Positions 14,339 to 22,142 of a stretch of 34,312 nucleotides of DNA are shown in pieces. Where the stretch lies: contig DATKSG010000033.1 in the NCBI GenBank assembly GCA_035531775.1, positions 1 through 34,312 of the forward strand. Direction: 5' to 3'. A model generated the notes under the pieces. It did not search any database. It was not told the origin of the DNA and worked only from the letters and a program-made list of their open reading frames with translations. This DNA comes from DATKSG01 sp035531775 (GTDB lineage Bacteria > Actinomycetota > Acidimicrobiia > Acidimicrobiales > UBA8190). Every line of letters starts with the position of its first letter. The first letter of the stretch is position 1. Both the position numbers and the translations under genes were made by a program.

Positions 14339-15250
14339 GTGCACCACGTCCAGGTCAAGAGGCGCATGGGCGAGTCCGATGTGGCCGAAGTGTCGGTGCT
14401 GCTGCACCGGGTCACCGAGGCCGACGGGCATCGCCCGCTGGGCGAGCACAAGTGGCTCGACCTGGTCCACGGAGGGCGCAAGGGCTTCGCCGGCTTCGTG
14501 GCTCGCGAGACAGAACGCGGCCCCCTGGTGGGCTACGCGCAGCTGAGCCACGGGCATCGCACCTGGGGCGTGGAGGTGGTCGTGGCCCCCGAGCACCGCG
14601 GGCGGGCCAATTGTGTCACCGAAGACCTGCTCTCGGCGGCGGTGGCCGAGGTGGGAAAGCAAGGCGGGGGCCATGTTCACCTGTGGGTTCCCAAGCCCGA
14701 CGACCAGTGGGACGCCACGGCCGAGGCCTGCGGGCTGGCGCGCGGACGTGACCTGTACCAGATGCGACGGCCACTACCGGTGGAGCCGGGCGGGCGGGTG
14801 CCGGTGCGTGCCTTCGTACCCGGCCGGGACGAGGTGCCGTGGTTGGAGGTGAACAACCGCGCCTTCGCCTCGCACCCCGAGCAAGGCGACTGGGACTTGG
14901 ACACCGTCCTCGAGCGCGAGGCTGAAGGCTGGTTCGATCCCGACGGGTTCCTCCTCCACGAGCGCGACGGCCGGCTGGCCGCCTCGTGCTGGACCAAGGT
15001 CCACACCGAGGACGACCCACCGGTCGGCGAGATCTACGTGATCGGCGTGGACCCCGACTTCCAAGGGCTCGGCCTCGGCCGGGCGCTCGTGCTGTGCGGC
15101 CTCGACCACCTGGCTTCGAAAGGCCTCAGTGCCGCCATGCTCTACGTCGACGGCGCCAACACCACGGCGGTGTCGCTCTACCGGTCGCTCGGCTTCGACG
15201 TGGACCACATCGACCGTGCCTACACCGGGGACATCGCCTCGGCCCGCTGA
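14339..15250 (+). CDS. mshD: Mycothiol synthase (double GNAT acetyltransferase)
   Basis: MshD acetylates Cys-GlcN-Ins with acetyl-CoA in the last step of mycothiol synthesis. The 303-residue protein has two GNAT halves. The first includes VEVVVAPEHRGR. The second has GEIYVIGVDPDFQGLGLGRALV, the acetyl-CoA-binding strand and loop. LYVDGANTTAVSLYRSLGF is highly characteristic of MshD. The length is normal. The GTG at 14339 is preceded by TAGCCT at six bases and no Shine-Dalgarno. Presence of this gene supports an actinobacterial host that uses mycothiol as its thiol buffer. The other msh genes are not in the window. Confidence 0.88.
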   Translation: MHHVQVKRRMGESDVAEVSVLLHRVTEADGHRPLGEHKWLDLVHGGRKGFAGFVARETERGPLVGYAQLSHGHRTWGVEVVVAPEHRGRANCVTEDLLSAAVAEVGKQGGGHVHLWVPKPDDQWDATAEACGLARGRDLYQMRRPLPVEPGGRVPVRAFVPGRDEVPWLEVNNRAFASHPEQGDWDLDTVLEREAEGWFDPDGFLLHERDGRLAASCWTKVHTEDDPPVGEIYVIGVDPDFQGLGLGRALVLCGLDHLASKGLSAAMLYVDGANTTAVSLYRSLGFDVDHIDRAYTGDIASAR

Positions 15251-15279
15251 TCCCAGCGGCGCCTGGACGCAGCCGCCGG

Positions 15280-16047
15280 TCAGTGCAGCGACGGGATCCC
15301 CACCAGGTGGCCGATCCCGAACGTCACCCCGGCGGCCAGGGCGGCGATGGCCAGCTGGCGCAGCGACGAAAGCCACCAGCGGCGCTGCGTGAACACCGAC
15401 AATCCCGCTCCCACCACCAGGGCGGCGACAACGCCCACGCCCACCGACCACAGCACGGCCGGTGTTCCGTTGGTGAAGAGCCACGGCAGAAGTGGCAGCA
15501 AGGCGCCCACGGCGAAGGTGGAAAAGGACGAGGCGGCCGCCTGCACCGGCGACCCGAGCGCCGACGGATTGATGCCCAGCTCCTCGCGGGCGTGGGTCTC
15601 GAGGGCCAGCTCCGGCGTGCGCATCATCTCTTCGGCCAGCTGGCGGGCCAAGGCCGATTCCACACCCCGGCTCTCGTAGATCCGCACCAGCTCGCGCCGC
15701 TCGCCTTCGGGACGGTGCCGGATCTCGTGGCGTTCCAGGGCCAGCTCGCGTTGGAAGAGCTCGGTCTGCGCCCGCATCGACACGTACTCGCCGGCCGACA
15801 TGGAGAAGGCTCCGCCCACCAGGCCGGCCAGCCCGGCTAGACGCACCACGCCGGCACCGGGATGCGCACCGGCGATGCCCAAGATGAGCGAGATATTGGT
15901 CACGAGCCCGTCGCTCACACCGAACACTGCTGCCCGGGCGGCGCCTCCTTGCAGGCTCCGAAGTTGATGGTGGTCGCGGCCGGTGCTCTCGGGTTGGCGT
16001 CGTGTCGGCGGCCGGTGCTCCGGCGCCGTCTGCTCGAGGGGCTCCAC
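15280..16047 (-). CDS. VIT1/CCC1 family membrane protein (putative iron/manganese transporter)
   Basis: The 255-residue protein matches the VIT1/CCC1 family, which moves Fe2+ or Mn2+ across membranes. After a hydrophilic N-terminus it has ARAAVFGVSDGLVTNISLILG, then GLVGGAFSMSAGEYVSMRAQ, both family hallmarks of the first two helices. A charged, Glu-rich cytosolic region (about residues 95-165) corresponds to the metal-binding domain. Three hydrophobic segments follow (VGALLPLLPWLF, a Val/Ala-rich helix and the C-terminal ALAAGVTFGIGHL). The frame is open beyond the chosen start, but the GTG at 16047 has TAGCAT ending seven bases upstream. Metal specificity cannot be read from sequence. Confidence 0.85.
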   Translation of the reverse strand: MEPLEQTAPEHRPPTRRQPESTGRDHHQLRSLQGGAARAAVFGVSDGLVTNISLILGIAGAHPGAGVVRLAGLAGLVGGAFSMSAGEYVSMRAQTELFQRELALERHEIRHRPEGERRELVRIYESRGVESALARQLAEEMMRTPELALETHAREELGINPSALGSPVQAAASSFSTFAVGALLPLLPWLFTNGTPAVLWSVGVGVVAALVVGAGLSVFTQRRWWLSSLRQLAIAALAAGVTFGIGHLVGIPSLH

Positions 16048-16054
16048 GCTGGCG

Positions 16055-16060
16055 ATGCTA
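16055..16060 (-). promoter_or_regulatory. Putative -10 element of the VIT family gene
   Basis: TAGCAT on the minus strand ends seven bases before the GTG at 16047. No Shine-Dalgarno precedes that GTG. Confidence 0.45.
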
Positions 16061-16095
16061 CCTGGGGGAGCCGTCCGGTCCCTCTCCCCACCTGG

Positions 16096-16101
16096 CACAA
16101 T
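16096..16101 (+). promoter_or_regulatory. Putative -10 element of the small membrane protein gene
   Basis: CACAAT ends six bases before the GTG at 16108. Together with the opposing TAGCAT 35 bases away it makes a compact divergent promoter. Confidence 0.4.
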
Positions 16102-16107
16102 GGCGCC

Positions 16108-16458
16108 GTGTCCGACACCCGACGCTGGTTCGACGCCACCCAGCCCCAGACCCTCCAAGGTGCGGTGATGCTCTGCTACATCACGGCTGCCTTCGGGCTT
16201 ATCGACCTCCTGCTCGGGGGGGCGGTGGGCATCATCCCGATGATGCTGCTGGTGGGCGGCCTCGGCGTGGCCAACGAACGGCGGTGGGGCTACGTGCTAG
16301 CCGCTGTGCTGGCCGTGCTCAACGTCCTCAACGCCCTGTTGAGCGTGGTGACCGGCTATGCGCTGGGCGGTGCCATCAACCTCCTCTTCGCCGTGGTGCT
16401 GGCGGCATTGCTGCTGCACCCCCAGAGCCGGGAGTACCAGCGCATCTGGTTCCACTGA
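16108..16458 (+). CDS. Small membrane protein with about four helices, function unknown
   Basis: The 116-residue product has a short polar N-terminus (SDTRRWFDATQPQ). Helices follow at about residues 17-35, 36-52, 58-82 and 86-102, then a charged tail ending EYQRIWFH. No catalytic motif is visible and I do not recognise a named family. The GTG at 16108 is six bases after a CACAAT hexamer. Starting further upstream would run through the promoter region of the divergent VIT gene. The downstream MaoC-like gene follows after 25 bases that contain their own candidate -10. Confidence 0.65.
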   Translation: MSDTRRWFDATQPQTLQGAVMLCYITAAFGLIDLLLGGAVGIIPMMLLVGGLGVANERRWGYVLAAVLAVLNVLNALLSVVTGYALGGAINLLFAVVLAALLLHPQSREYQRIWFH

Positions 16459-16469
16459 CGCCTCTCCCC

Positions 16470-16475
16470 TAGGGT
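16470..16475 (+). promoter_or_regulatory. Putative -10 element of the MaoC-like gene
   Basis: TAGGGT lies between the membrane-protein stop and the ATG at 16484, eight bases before the latter. No Shine-Dalgarno is seen. Confidence 0.35.
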
Positions 16476-16483
16476 GGTCGGCC

Positions 16484-16939
16484 ATGACGACGACCGTGCG
16501 CTCCCTCGACGACTTCCCCGGGTTGGTGGGCACCCACCTCGGCTACTCCGACTGGCACGCCATCGACCAGGAACGCGTCAACCTCTTCGCCGACGCCACC
16601 GACGACCATCAGTGGATCCACGTGGACCCCGAGCGGGCCAAGGACGGCCCCTTCGGCGGAGCCATCGCCCACGGGTACCTCACCTTGTCCCTCGCCCCCG
16701 TGCTGTTGCACGAAGTGCTCGAGGTGGAGGGCATGACCTTCGGCGTGAATTACGGGTGCAACAAGGTCCGCTTCCCGTCACCGGTGAAGGTGGGCGCCAA
16801 GCTGCGCCTGGGCGCGGCGGTGGCCTCGGCCGAGGACGTGAGCGGCGGCGTGCAGGTCACCTTGGACCTCACCTTGGAGACCGAGGGTTCGGAGAAGCCG
16901 TCGTGCATCGCCCAGGTGGTCTACCGCTACTACCGCTGA
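16484..16939 (+). CDS. MaoC-like (R)-hydratase / NodN-like dehydratase
   Basis: The 151-residue single hot-dog-fold protein carries the hydratase-2 motif FADATDDHQWIHVDPERA, with the catalytic Asp and His. GPFGGAIAHGYLTLSL follows. Family members hydrate trans-2-enoyl-CoA or act on related acyl thioesters. NYGCNKVRFPSPVKVGAKLR is typical of the NodN/MaoC subgroup. The substrate is unknown. The ATG at 16484 follows a TAGGGT hexamer by eight bases. The gene ends ten bases before the stop of the convergent lipase gene. Confidence 0.88.
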   Translation: MTTTVRSLDDFPGLVGTHLGYSDWHAIDQERVNLFADATDDHQWIHVDPERAKDGPFGGAIAHGYLTLSLAPVLLHEVLEVEGMTFGVNYGCNKVRFPSPVKVGAKLRLGAAVASAEDVSGGVQVTLDLTLETEGSEKPSCIAQVVYRYYR

Positions 16940-16949
16940 GCGGCGCGCA

Positions 16950-18251
16950 CTAGCAGTTGCTCACGAACGGTACGCCGGCAAAGCGGGCCTGAAGGAAGGG
17001 GCCGGTTTGCGGCTCGAAGAACGCGCCCGCCTCCTCGTGGGACACGCCCTGGTACTGCTGGAACTGAACCGGCACTCCCTCTGCGCAGTAGCGGCGTGCC
17101 AACGATGCGACATCGCCAGCCACCATGACCCCGTCTCCCGTTCCGTCCGAATTCCCGACCGCCATGAGCAGCGGCTCCGCCGGATGGGTCGATGCGGTTC
17201 CCATGGTCTGATCGCCAAGCATCTGGTCCAGGGGTGGCACCTGGAAGATGTCCTGGTACTTCGGTTGCATGAGCTTTTGGTAGGTGAGGTTCGGGTAGTT
17301 GCCGAACACCGAAGCCATACACACCTCGTTCTCTTGCTGGACCACTTGTCGCCCATAGGAAGACAGGTACTGGTTGAGGTCGATGCCATAAGCACGCGAC
17401 AAGCCGATGAGCACTCCGGGAATGGCCGCCGAGTACTGGGCGGTGCCGTTGATGTAATTGAACATGTCGACGTAGTTGGCCGGGATTCCTCCTTCGGCGA
17501 CTCCTACGATGTCCAGCTCGGGGGCATAGGCCGGTGCCAATTCGCTGGCCCAGTCGGCCGCTACGGCTCCCCCTGAGTATCCAGAGAGGCCGACCTTGGC
17601 CCCGTGCCCGACACCCAGGTACGACTCGGTGGCCCGTATGGCGTCCAGGGCGCCGTACCCGGATCGGTGCCCCGCCATCCAGGCCAGGTCGGTTCCCTCG
17701 AAGTCGGGGACGGTCACGATGTCGCCTTGCGAGAGGTACCAGCCGATCAGGAGCTCCTCCTCGTCGGCTCCCTGCTCGTTGGTCGACCCACCGGGATCAC
17801 CACCGGCCAGCGTGTAGCTCGGATCACAAGCGGCGCCGAGCCCGTCGTAGAAGCTGAGGTACTCGACGATCTTGGCCAGAACTGGCGTTACCGTTGGCGT
17901 GAGCACGGTGGTGACCGCCACCAGGGGCTCGTGCATCTGGCCCGTCGTCCGGTACAGCAACTGCTCTGCCTTCACCGGCGTGGATCGCGCCGTGCCCAGC
18001 GCCAGCGTCACCGACCTCTTCTTGAGCACGGTGCCCGGAGCCACGCTCGCCAGCGGAGGGGGCCCGGAGTAGCTGTAGAAGGAATCCTGCCCCGGAGGAA
18101 CAGGCCCCGACGCCGCTGCCGTAGGGGTAGCCGCGCTCACCGAGACCAGGGCCAACGGCACCAGGGAGACCGCCACTTTGCAGGCGACGAACAACCGGGA
18201 CCGACGAAATGGGCGCGTCAGGCCCAGCGAGCGCGGCATAAGATGTGGCAC
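16950..18251 (-). CDS. Secreted lipase (LIP-type secretory lipase family)
   Basis: The 433-residue protein has an N-terminal signal peptide: a basic region, a hydrophobic stretch at about residues 22-42, then an Ala/Thr-rich cleavage area. The mature part resembles secretory lipases (alpha/beta hydrolases acting on extracellular esters). The nucleophile elbow is GYSGG with Ser226. GNSDGTGDG is a candidate acid site and GVSHEE a candidate histidine. Cysteines at several sites may form disulfides. I chose GTG at 18251 because a perfect GGGAGGT lies six bases upstream; the ATG four codons later is too far from it. Codons are visibly less GC-biased than in neighbours. It has a -35/-10 promoter and a leader, unlike most genes here. 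Confidence 0.85.
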   Translation of the reverse strand: MPHLMPRSLGLTRPFRRSRLFVACKVAVSLVPLALVSVSAATPTAAASGPVPPGQDSFYSYSGPPPLASVAPGTVLKKRSVTLALGTARSTPVKAEQLLYRTTGQMHEPLVAVTTVLTPTVTPVLAKIVEYLSFYDGLGAACDPSYTLAGGDPGGSTNEQGADEEELLIGWYLSQGDIVTVPDFEGTDLAWMAGHRSGYGALDAIRATESYLGVGHGAKVGLSGYSGGAVAADWASELAPAYAPELDIVGVAEGGIPANYVDMFNYINGTAQYSAAIPGVLIGLSRAYGIDLNQYLSSYGRQVVQQENEVCMASVFGNYPNLTYQKLMQPKYQDIFQVPPLDQMLGDQTMGTASTHPAEPLLMAVGNSDGTGDGVMVAGDVASLARRYCAEGVPVQFQQYQGVSHEEAGAFFEPQTGPFLQARFAGVPFVSNC

Positions 18252-18314
18252 TCGGCGACCTCCCACCCCCCGCTCCGGATGGGGCGCAGTACGCACGCCC
18301 GCCTATTGGTCGGG

Positions 18315-18344
18315 ATACTACCGAGGTCGAATCCCACTGGGCAA
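18315..18344 (-). promoter_or_regulatory. Putative sigma70-type promoter of the secreted lipase
   Basis: On the minus strand TTGCCC (18344-18339) is separated by 18 bases from TAGTAT (18320-18315). The start would fall near 18308, leaving a leader of nearly 60 bases before the Shine-Dalgarno and GTG at 18251. This lies in the 128-base gap between the lipase and the acyl-CoA dehydrogenase. Confidence 0.5.
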
Positions 18345-18379
18345 GAATCGTCGTGTCGGCTCCCAAAACCGGCACTAGG

Positions 18380-19606
18380 TCACAGAGGAAGATCCCCGGT
18401 GGCGGTACGGGTCGAGCCCGTGCTCCGGTAGGCCTCGATGGCCGCCTCGGCCACCCGCCACTTGTGGATCTCGTCGGCCCCGTCGGCGAAACGGCTCCAC
18501 CGGGCCTGGAGCAGCATGTCGGCCAGCGGTGAATCCTTGGAGTAGCCGAGCGCCCCGTGCACCTGCACGGCCCGGTCCACCACCCGCCACAAGGTGTTGG
18601 CCACGTGGTGCTTGGCCATCGACACCTCGGTCACGAAGGGCAGGCCGTGCTCGATGCGGTAGGCGGCGTGCAGGACCATGAGCTTGGCCTGGTAGAGCTC
18701 GATGGCCGACTCGCTGATGAGCCATTGAATGCCCTGCTTCTCCGAAAGGTACGAGCCGTGCGAGTAGCGGGTGGTGGCCCGGTCCACCATGAGGTCGAGC
18801 GCCGTCTCGATCTGGCCCAGCCATCGCATGCAGTGAGCCAGGCGGGCCGGCCCCAGGCGGTACTGGCCCAGGCGGTGCCCCTGGCCGCGGCCCCCCAGCA
18901 TGTTGGCCGCCGGCACCCGGAGGTCGGTGATCGTGATCTCGCAGTGGTTGTGGCTGCCCGACATGGTCTCCACGTCGCGCACCAGCTCCCACCCCGGTGA
19001 CGGCAGGTCCACGATGAAGGCGGTGGTGGCCGCCTGAGGCACCTCGGGCTCGTCCTCGGTCCGAGCCAGGAGGATGGCGAATTGGGCGCCGCGAGCGCCG
19101 CTGATGAACCACTTGTGCCCGTTCACCACCCATTGGTCGCCGTCTGGCACGGCCCGGGTCTGCATGAGGGTCGGATCGGACCCGGCCACCTCGGGCTCGG
19201 TCATGGCGAAGCACGAGCGCATGGTGCCCTCGCACATGGGCTTCAGGTACCGGTCCTTCTGGTCGTCGGTGCCCCAGTGGTACAGCGTGTGCATGTTGCC
19301 CTCGTCGGGGGCGTAGCAGTTCACGACGTAGGGGCCGAAGCGCGTCTTGGCCGCCTCGGCCGACACCGCGGCCAGGGCCGTGGGCCCGAGCCCGGCCCCG
19401 CCCCATTCAGCGGGCATGTGCGGCATCCACAGCCCGAGGTCGCGGGCCAGCGTCCGTAGGCGGTCGAGCTCGGCCCGCCAGTCGGCCCGGCCCGCCGCCT
19501 CGGCCATTAGGCGCTGCTCGGTGAGGGCCACTTCGTCCTGCATGAAACCCCGCATGCGCTGGCGGGCGTCCTCCACGTCGGGCGAGAAGCTGAAGTCGAT
19601 GGCCAT
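18380..19606 (-). CDS. Acyl-CoA dehydrogenase family protein
   Basis: The 408-residue flavoprotein belongs to the acyl-CoA dehydrogenase superfamily, which forms a double bond in acyl-CoA thioesters. Visible motifs are MPAEWGGAGLG, CFAMTEPEVAGSDPT (FAD/substrate loop), VVNGHKWFISGA, VQVHGALGY and the C-terminal RFADGADEIHKWRVAE. Where MCAD has its catalytic Glu in a Y-E-G-T motif, this protein has A-D-G-A, as in DGPDEVH-type relatives. The base may therefore be Asp or lie elsewhere. The ATG at 19606 follows a CAGACT hexamer at six bases. The gap of 22 bases to the alpha/beta hydrolase leaves co-transcription with the two-component genes possible. The substrate is unknown. Confidence 0.9.
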   Translation of the reverse strand: MAIDFSFSPDVEDARQRMRGFMQDEVALTEQRLMAEAAGRADWRAELDRLRTLARDLGLWMPHMPAEWGGAGLGPTALAAVSAEAAKTRFGPYVVNCYAPDEGNMHTLYHWGTDDQKDRYLKPMCEGTMRSCFAMTEPEVAGSDPTLMQTRAVPDGDQWVVNGHKWFISGARGAQFAILLARTEDEPEVPQAATTAFIVDLPSPGWELVRDVETMSGSHNHCEITITDLRVPAANMLGGRGQGHRLGQYRLGPARLAHCMRWLGQIETALDLMVDRATTRYSHGSYLSEKQGIQWLISESAIELYQAKLMVLHAAYRIEHGLPFVTEVSMAKHHVANTLWRVVDRAVQVHGALGYSKDSPLADMLLQARWSRFADGADEIHKWRVAEAAIEAYRSTGSTRTATGDLPL

Positions 19607-19612
19607 GGGCGC

Positions 19613-19618
19613 AGTCTG
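19613..19618 (-). promoter_or_regulatory. Putative -10 element of the acyl-CoA dehydrogenase gene
   Basis: CAGACT ends six bases before the ATG at 19606. It matches only the A and last T of TANNNT, so it is a weak call supported mainly by the shared spacing. Confidence 0.3.
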
Positions 19619-19628
19619 GCATCACCGC

Positions 19629-20453
19629 TCATCGGGCGGAGCGTTCCTCCACCCGGCGCACGGCCTCGGCCACCGCCGACGGGGCGTCACGGGGCAGGAA
19701 GTGGCCCGCACCCGACAGCGTCACCAGTTCGGCTGCGGGCACCTGGGCGGCGATGGCCGCCGCCACCACAGTCGGCACCACCACGTCCCAGGTGCCGGCC
19801 ATCACAATGGTGGGACGGCGGATCCGCCCCAGAGCCCGTTCTACGTCGCCGATCTCGGACACCAGGGCTCGCTGTTCGGAGACGAAGCTGCGCAGCACCC
19901 GCCGGCTCAGGCGCGACGGGCCCGAGAAGTGCCTCCGGTCCGGCAAAGTGGCGCGCAGGCGGGCTTCGGCGCCGGCCGGCAGCACCGTGCCGAGCGGGGC
20001 CATTAGCGGCAGCACCCGGCCCACGGCGAAGAGGGCGCCGGCACTGAGCACCTCCCCCACCGCCGGCCACGCCATCATGCGGTCGAGGCCGTTCACGCTG
20101 GCGCCGATGCCGACCGACCCCACCAGCACGAGCCCCCGCACGACATCGGGGTGACGGTCGGCCATCAATACGGCGATGCCACCGCCGTAGCTGTGGCCCA
20201 CCACCACCGCCGGACCGGAGCCCAGGTCCGCCAGCACCTGGGCCAGGACGTCGGCGTTGGCCGCCATGGAGGCTGGCTCCTCCCCGCTCGAGCCGTAGCC
20301 GGGCCGGTCGGGCACCACCACCCGGTGATCCTCGACGAGCAGGTCGGTGACACCGTCCCAGTCGGTGCCCAGACCGGGCTGGCCGTGCACCAGGAGCACG
20401 GCGGGCCCGGCCCCGTGCTCAGCGACGTGCAGGCTGCGCGGTGGTCGGCCCAT
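19629..20453 (-). CDS. Alpha/beta hydrolase
   Basis: The 274-residue protein has the alpha/beta hydrolase core: LLVHGQPGLGTDW (oxyanion region) and VVPDRPGYGSS. The nucleophile elbow is VVVGHSYGGG with Ser88. The likely acid is in AGTWDVVVPT and the histidine in SGAGHFLPRD. There is no signal peptide. The cap domain (about residues 115-190) is unremarkable. The ATG at 20453 lies inside the 3' end of the sensor kinase gene, an overlap of 35 bases, so it is probably translated from the same message. No specific substrate can be inferred. Haloalkane dehalogenase, epoxide hydrolase or esterase activity are all possible. Confidence 0.85.
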   Translation of the reverse strand: MGRPPRSLHVAEHGAGPAVLLVHGQPGLGTDWDGVTDLLVEDHRVVVPDRPGYGSSGEEPASMAANADVLAQVLADLGSGPAVVVGHSYGGGIAVLMADRHPDVVRGLVLVGSVGIGASVNGLDRMMAWPAVGEVLSAGALFAVGRVLPLMAPLGTVLPAGAEARLRATLPDRRHFSGPSRLSRRVLRSFVSEQRALVSEIGDVERALGRIRRPTIVMAGTWDVVVPTVVAAAIAAQVPAAELVTLSGAGHFLPRDAPSAVAEAVRRVEERSAR

Positions 20454-22137
20454 GGGGCCCGATGCTCTCGTCGCCCGGTGGCCGGTCCACGGCGCCCAGG
20501 GGCAGGTCGATGCAGAATTCGGCCCCCTGGCCCGGTGTCGATCGCACGCTGGCGCTGCCCCCGTGCGCAGCGGCCAGCGCCGCCACGATCGACAAGCCGA
20601 GGCCGCTGCCTGGTCGGCCCCGCGCCTCGGCCCCCCGGTAGAAGCGGTCGAAGGCCCGGTTGACATGTTCCTCGTCCATGCCCGGACCCTCGTCGGCCAC
20701 TGTGAGGAGGGCCCGCTCCTGGTGGCGTTGCACGCTCACCCGTACCGCAGTGCCCGGTGGGGTGTGCACCACGGCATTGCGCAGCAGGTTGTCGATCACC
20801 TGTCGCAGCCGCCCGCCGTCGCCTTCGACGGTGACCGACGGCGCCAGGTCCACGACGATGAAGCGCCCGGGCTGTGCGGCGCGCGCCGCGTCCACCGCCT
20901 CGGAGACGAGCCGCGTGAGGTCGACTCGCTCGACTTCCAACGGGCGGCCCTGGTCCAGGCGGGCCAGCAGAAGCAGGTCGTCCACCAGCACGCCCATGCG
21001 GGCCGCCTCGTGCTCGATGCGCTCGGCCGCTCGGCGACGCCCGGCGTCATCGTCGAGGGCCCCCTTGCGCAGCAGCTCGGCGTAGCCCCTGATCGAGGTG
21101 AGCGGGGTGCGCAGCTCGTGCGAGGCGTCGCCCACGAAGCGCCGCAGGCGCGACTCCGACGCCGTGCGCTCGGCAAAGGCCGCCTCGATCTGGCTCAGCA
21201 TGCCGTTCAAGGCGCCGCCCAGGCGGCCCACCTCGCTGCGCTCGTCGCTGCGCCGGACCCGGCGCCGCATGTCACCGGCGGCGATGGCCCGGGCCGTGGC
21301 CGTCATCTCCTGCAGGGGCCGCAGCCCAAAGCGCACGATGGCCAGCGTCAGCAGCAGCACCGCCACCAGCACGGCCAAGGACACGATCACCTCCACCCTG
21401 GTGAGCGACGACAGGGTCTGCTCGGCCGGGGCCAGGGCGATGACGGTGACCAGGGTGCCGCCGGGGACGGCCAAAGCCTCGCCGCGGTAGTACGGCGACG
21501 GTCCGCTGCCCTTGGCCGCGGCGGAAAACGAGGGTTGGTCCGGCAGGTACACGCCGTGACTGGTGCCGAAGCGGTGCACCGGTGGCGCCGAGCGCACCGG
21601 CAAGTGCCGTGGCAGCGCCGGGGTGGGGTCGGGCTGGTCGCTCGAGCCCGACGGGCGCCCGAAGAGTACTCGGCCCTGCGCGTCGAGGACCTCGGCGTAG
21701 ACATCGGGGCTCACCCGGGTGGACAGCACCGAGGGGTTGAGCCGTCCGGCCTTGAGGGCGGCGGCGGTGCCTGTGGGACTCGGGGCGGTGCCGCTTGGTC
21801 CGGCGGTGGTGGGACTCGGGGCGGCCGGCTCCACCACGTTGGGGGTTACCACGGCGGCGGTGTCGCCCAGCCCGGTGGGCGTGGTCCCTGTCGCCACGGC
21901 CAGCTGCGCCAACCAGGCGCCGGGGTCGCTCACCACGCTCTGCTCGCCGTCGGCCACGGCGCGCTGGTAGCTGGCCTCGATGTAGGAGTAGGCCTGGCTC
22001 TGGGCCACGTCCACCTGCTCGTCGAGACGGCCAAAGAGAAATGACCGCAGCGACGAGAGCGTCACCACGTCGGTGGTGGCGATGGCCGCCACCAGCAGCA
22101 CCAGCATGCCCACCACCAACCGGCGGCGCAGCGACAC
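20419..22137 (-). CDS. Sensor histidine kinase of an OmpR-type two-component system
   Basis: The 572-residue membrane kinase has a first helix at about residues 7-28. An extracytoplasmic sensor region of some 200 residues follows, with a Pro/Ala/Thr/Ser-rich stretch and no recognised domain. A second helix (VIVSLAVLVAVLLLTLAIV) leads into a HAMP segment. The H-box SHELRTPLTSIRGY has the phosphorylated His340. The N-box (DNLLRNAVVHTP), G1 (DEGPGMD), F-box (FDRFYRG) and G2 (GSGLGLSIV) are intact, so it should be active. The GTG at 22137 follows the regulator stop by five bases. Organisation resembles PrrAB/TrcRS-type actinobacterial pairs. The signal is unknown. Confidence 0.93.
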   Translation of the reverse strand: MSLRRRLVVGMLVLLVAAIATTDVVTLSSLRSFLFGRLDEQVDVAQSQAYSYIEASYQRAVADGEQSVVSDPGAWLAQLAVATGTTPTGLGDTAAVVTPNVVEPAAPSPTTAGPSGTAPSPTGTAAALKAGRLNPSVLSTRVSPDVYAEVLDAQGRVLFGRPSGSSDQPDPTPALPRHLPVRSAPPVHRFGTSHGVYLPDQPSFSAAAKGSGPSPYYRGEALAVPGGTLVTVIALAPAEQTLSSLTRVEVIVSLAVLVAVLLLTLAIVRFGLRPLQEMTATARAIAAGDMRRRVRRSDERSEVGRLGGALNGMLSQIEAAFAERTASESRLRRFVGDASHELRTPLTSIRGYAELLRKGALDDDAGRRRAAERIEHEAARMGVLVDDLLLLARLDQGRPLEVERVDLTRLVSEAVDAARAAQPGRFIVVDLAPSVTVEGDGGRLRQVIDNLLRNAVVHTPPGTAVRVSVQRHQERALLTVADEGPGMDEEHVNRAFDRFYRGAEARGRPGSGLGLSIVAALAAAHGGSASVRSTPGQGAEFCIDLPLGAVDRPPGDESIGPHGPTTAQPARR

Positions 22138-22142
22138 CGTCC

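Noticed and set aside
20347..22044. 565-codon plus-strand frame opposite the sensor kinase
   Set aside because: The kinase strand has every family box. The plus frame is a low-complexity shadow.
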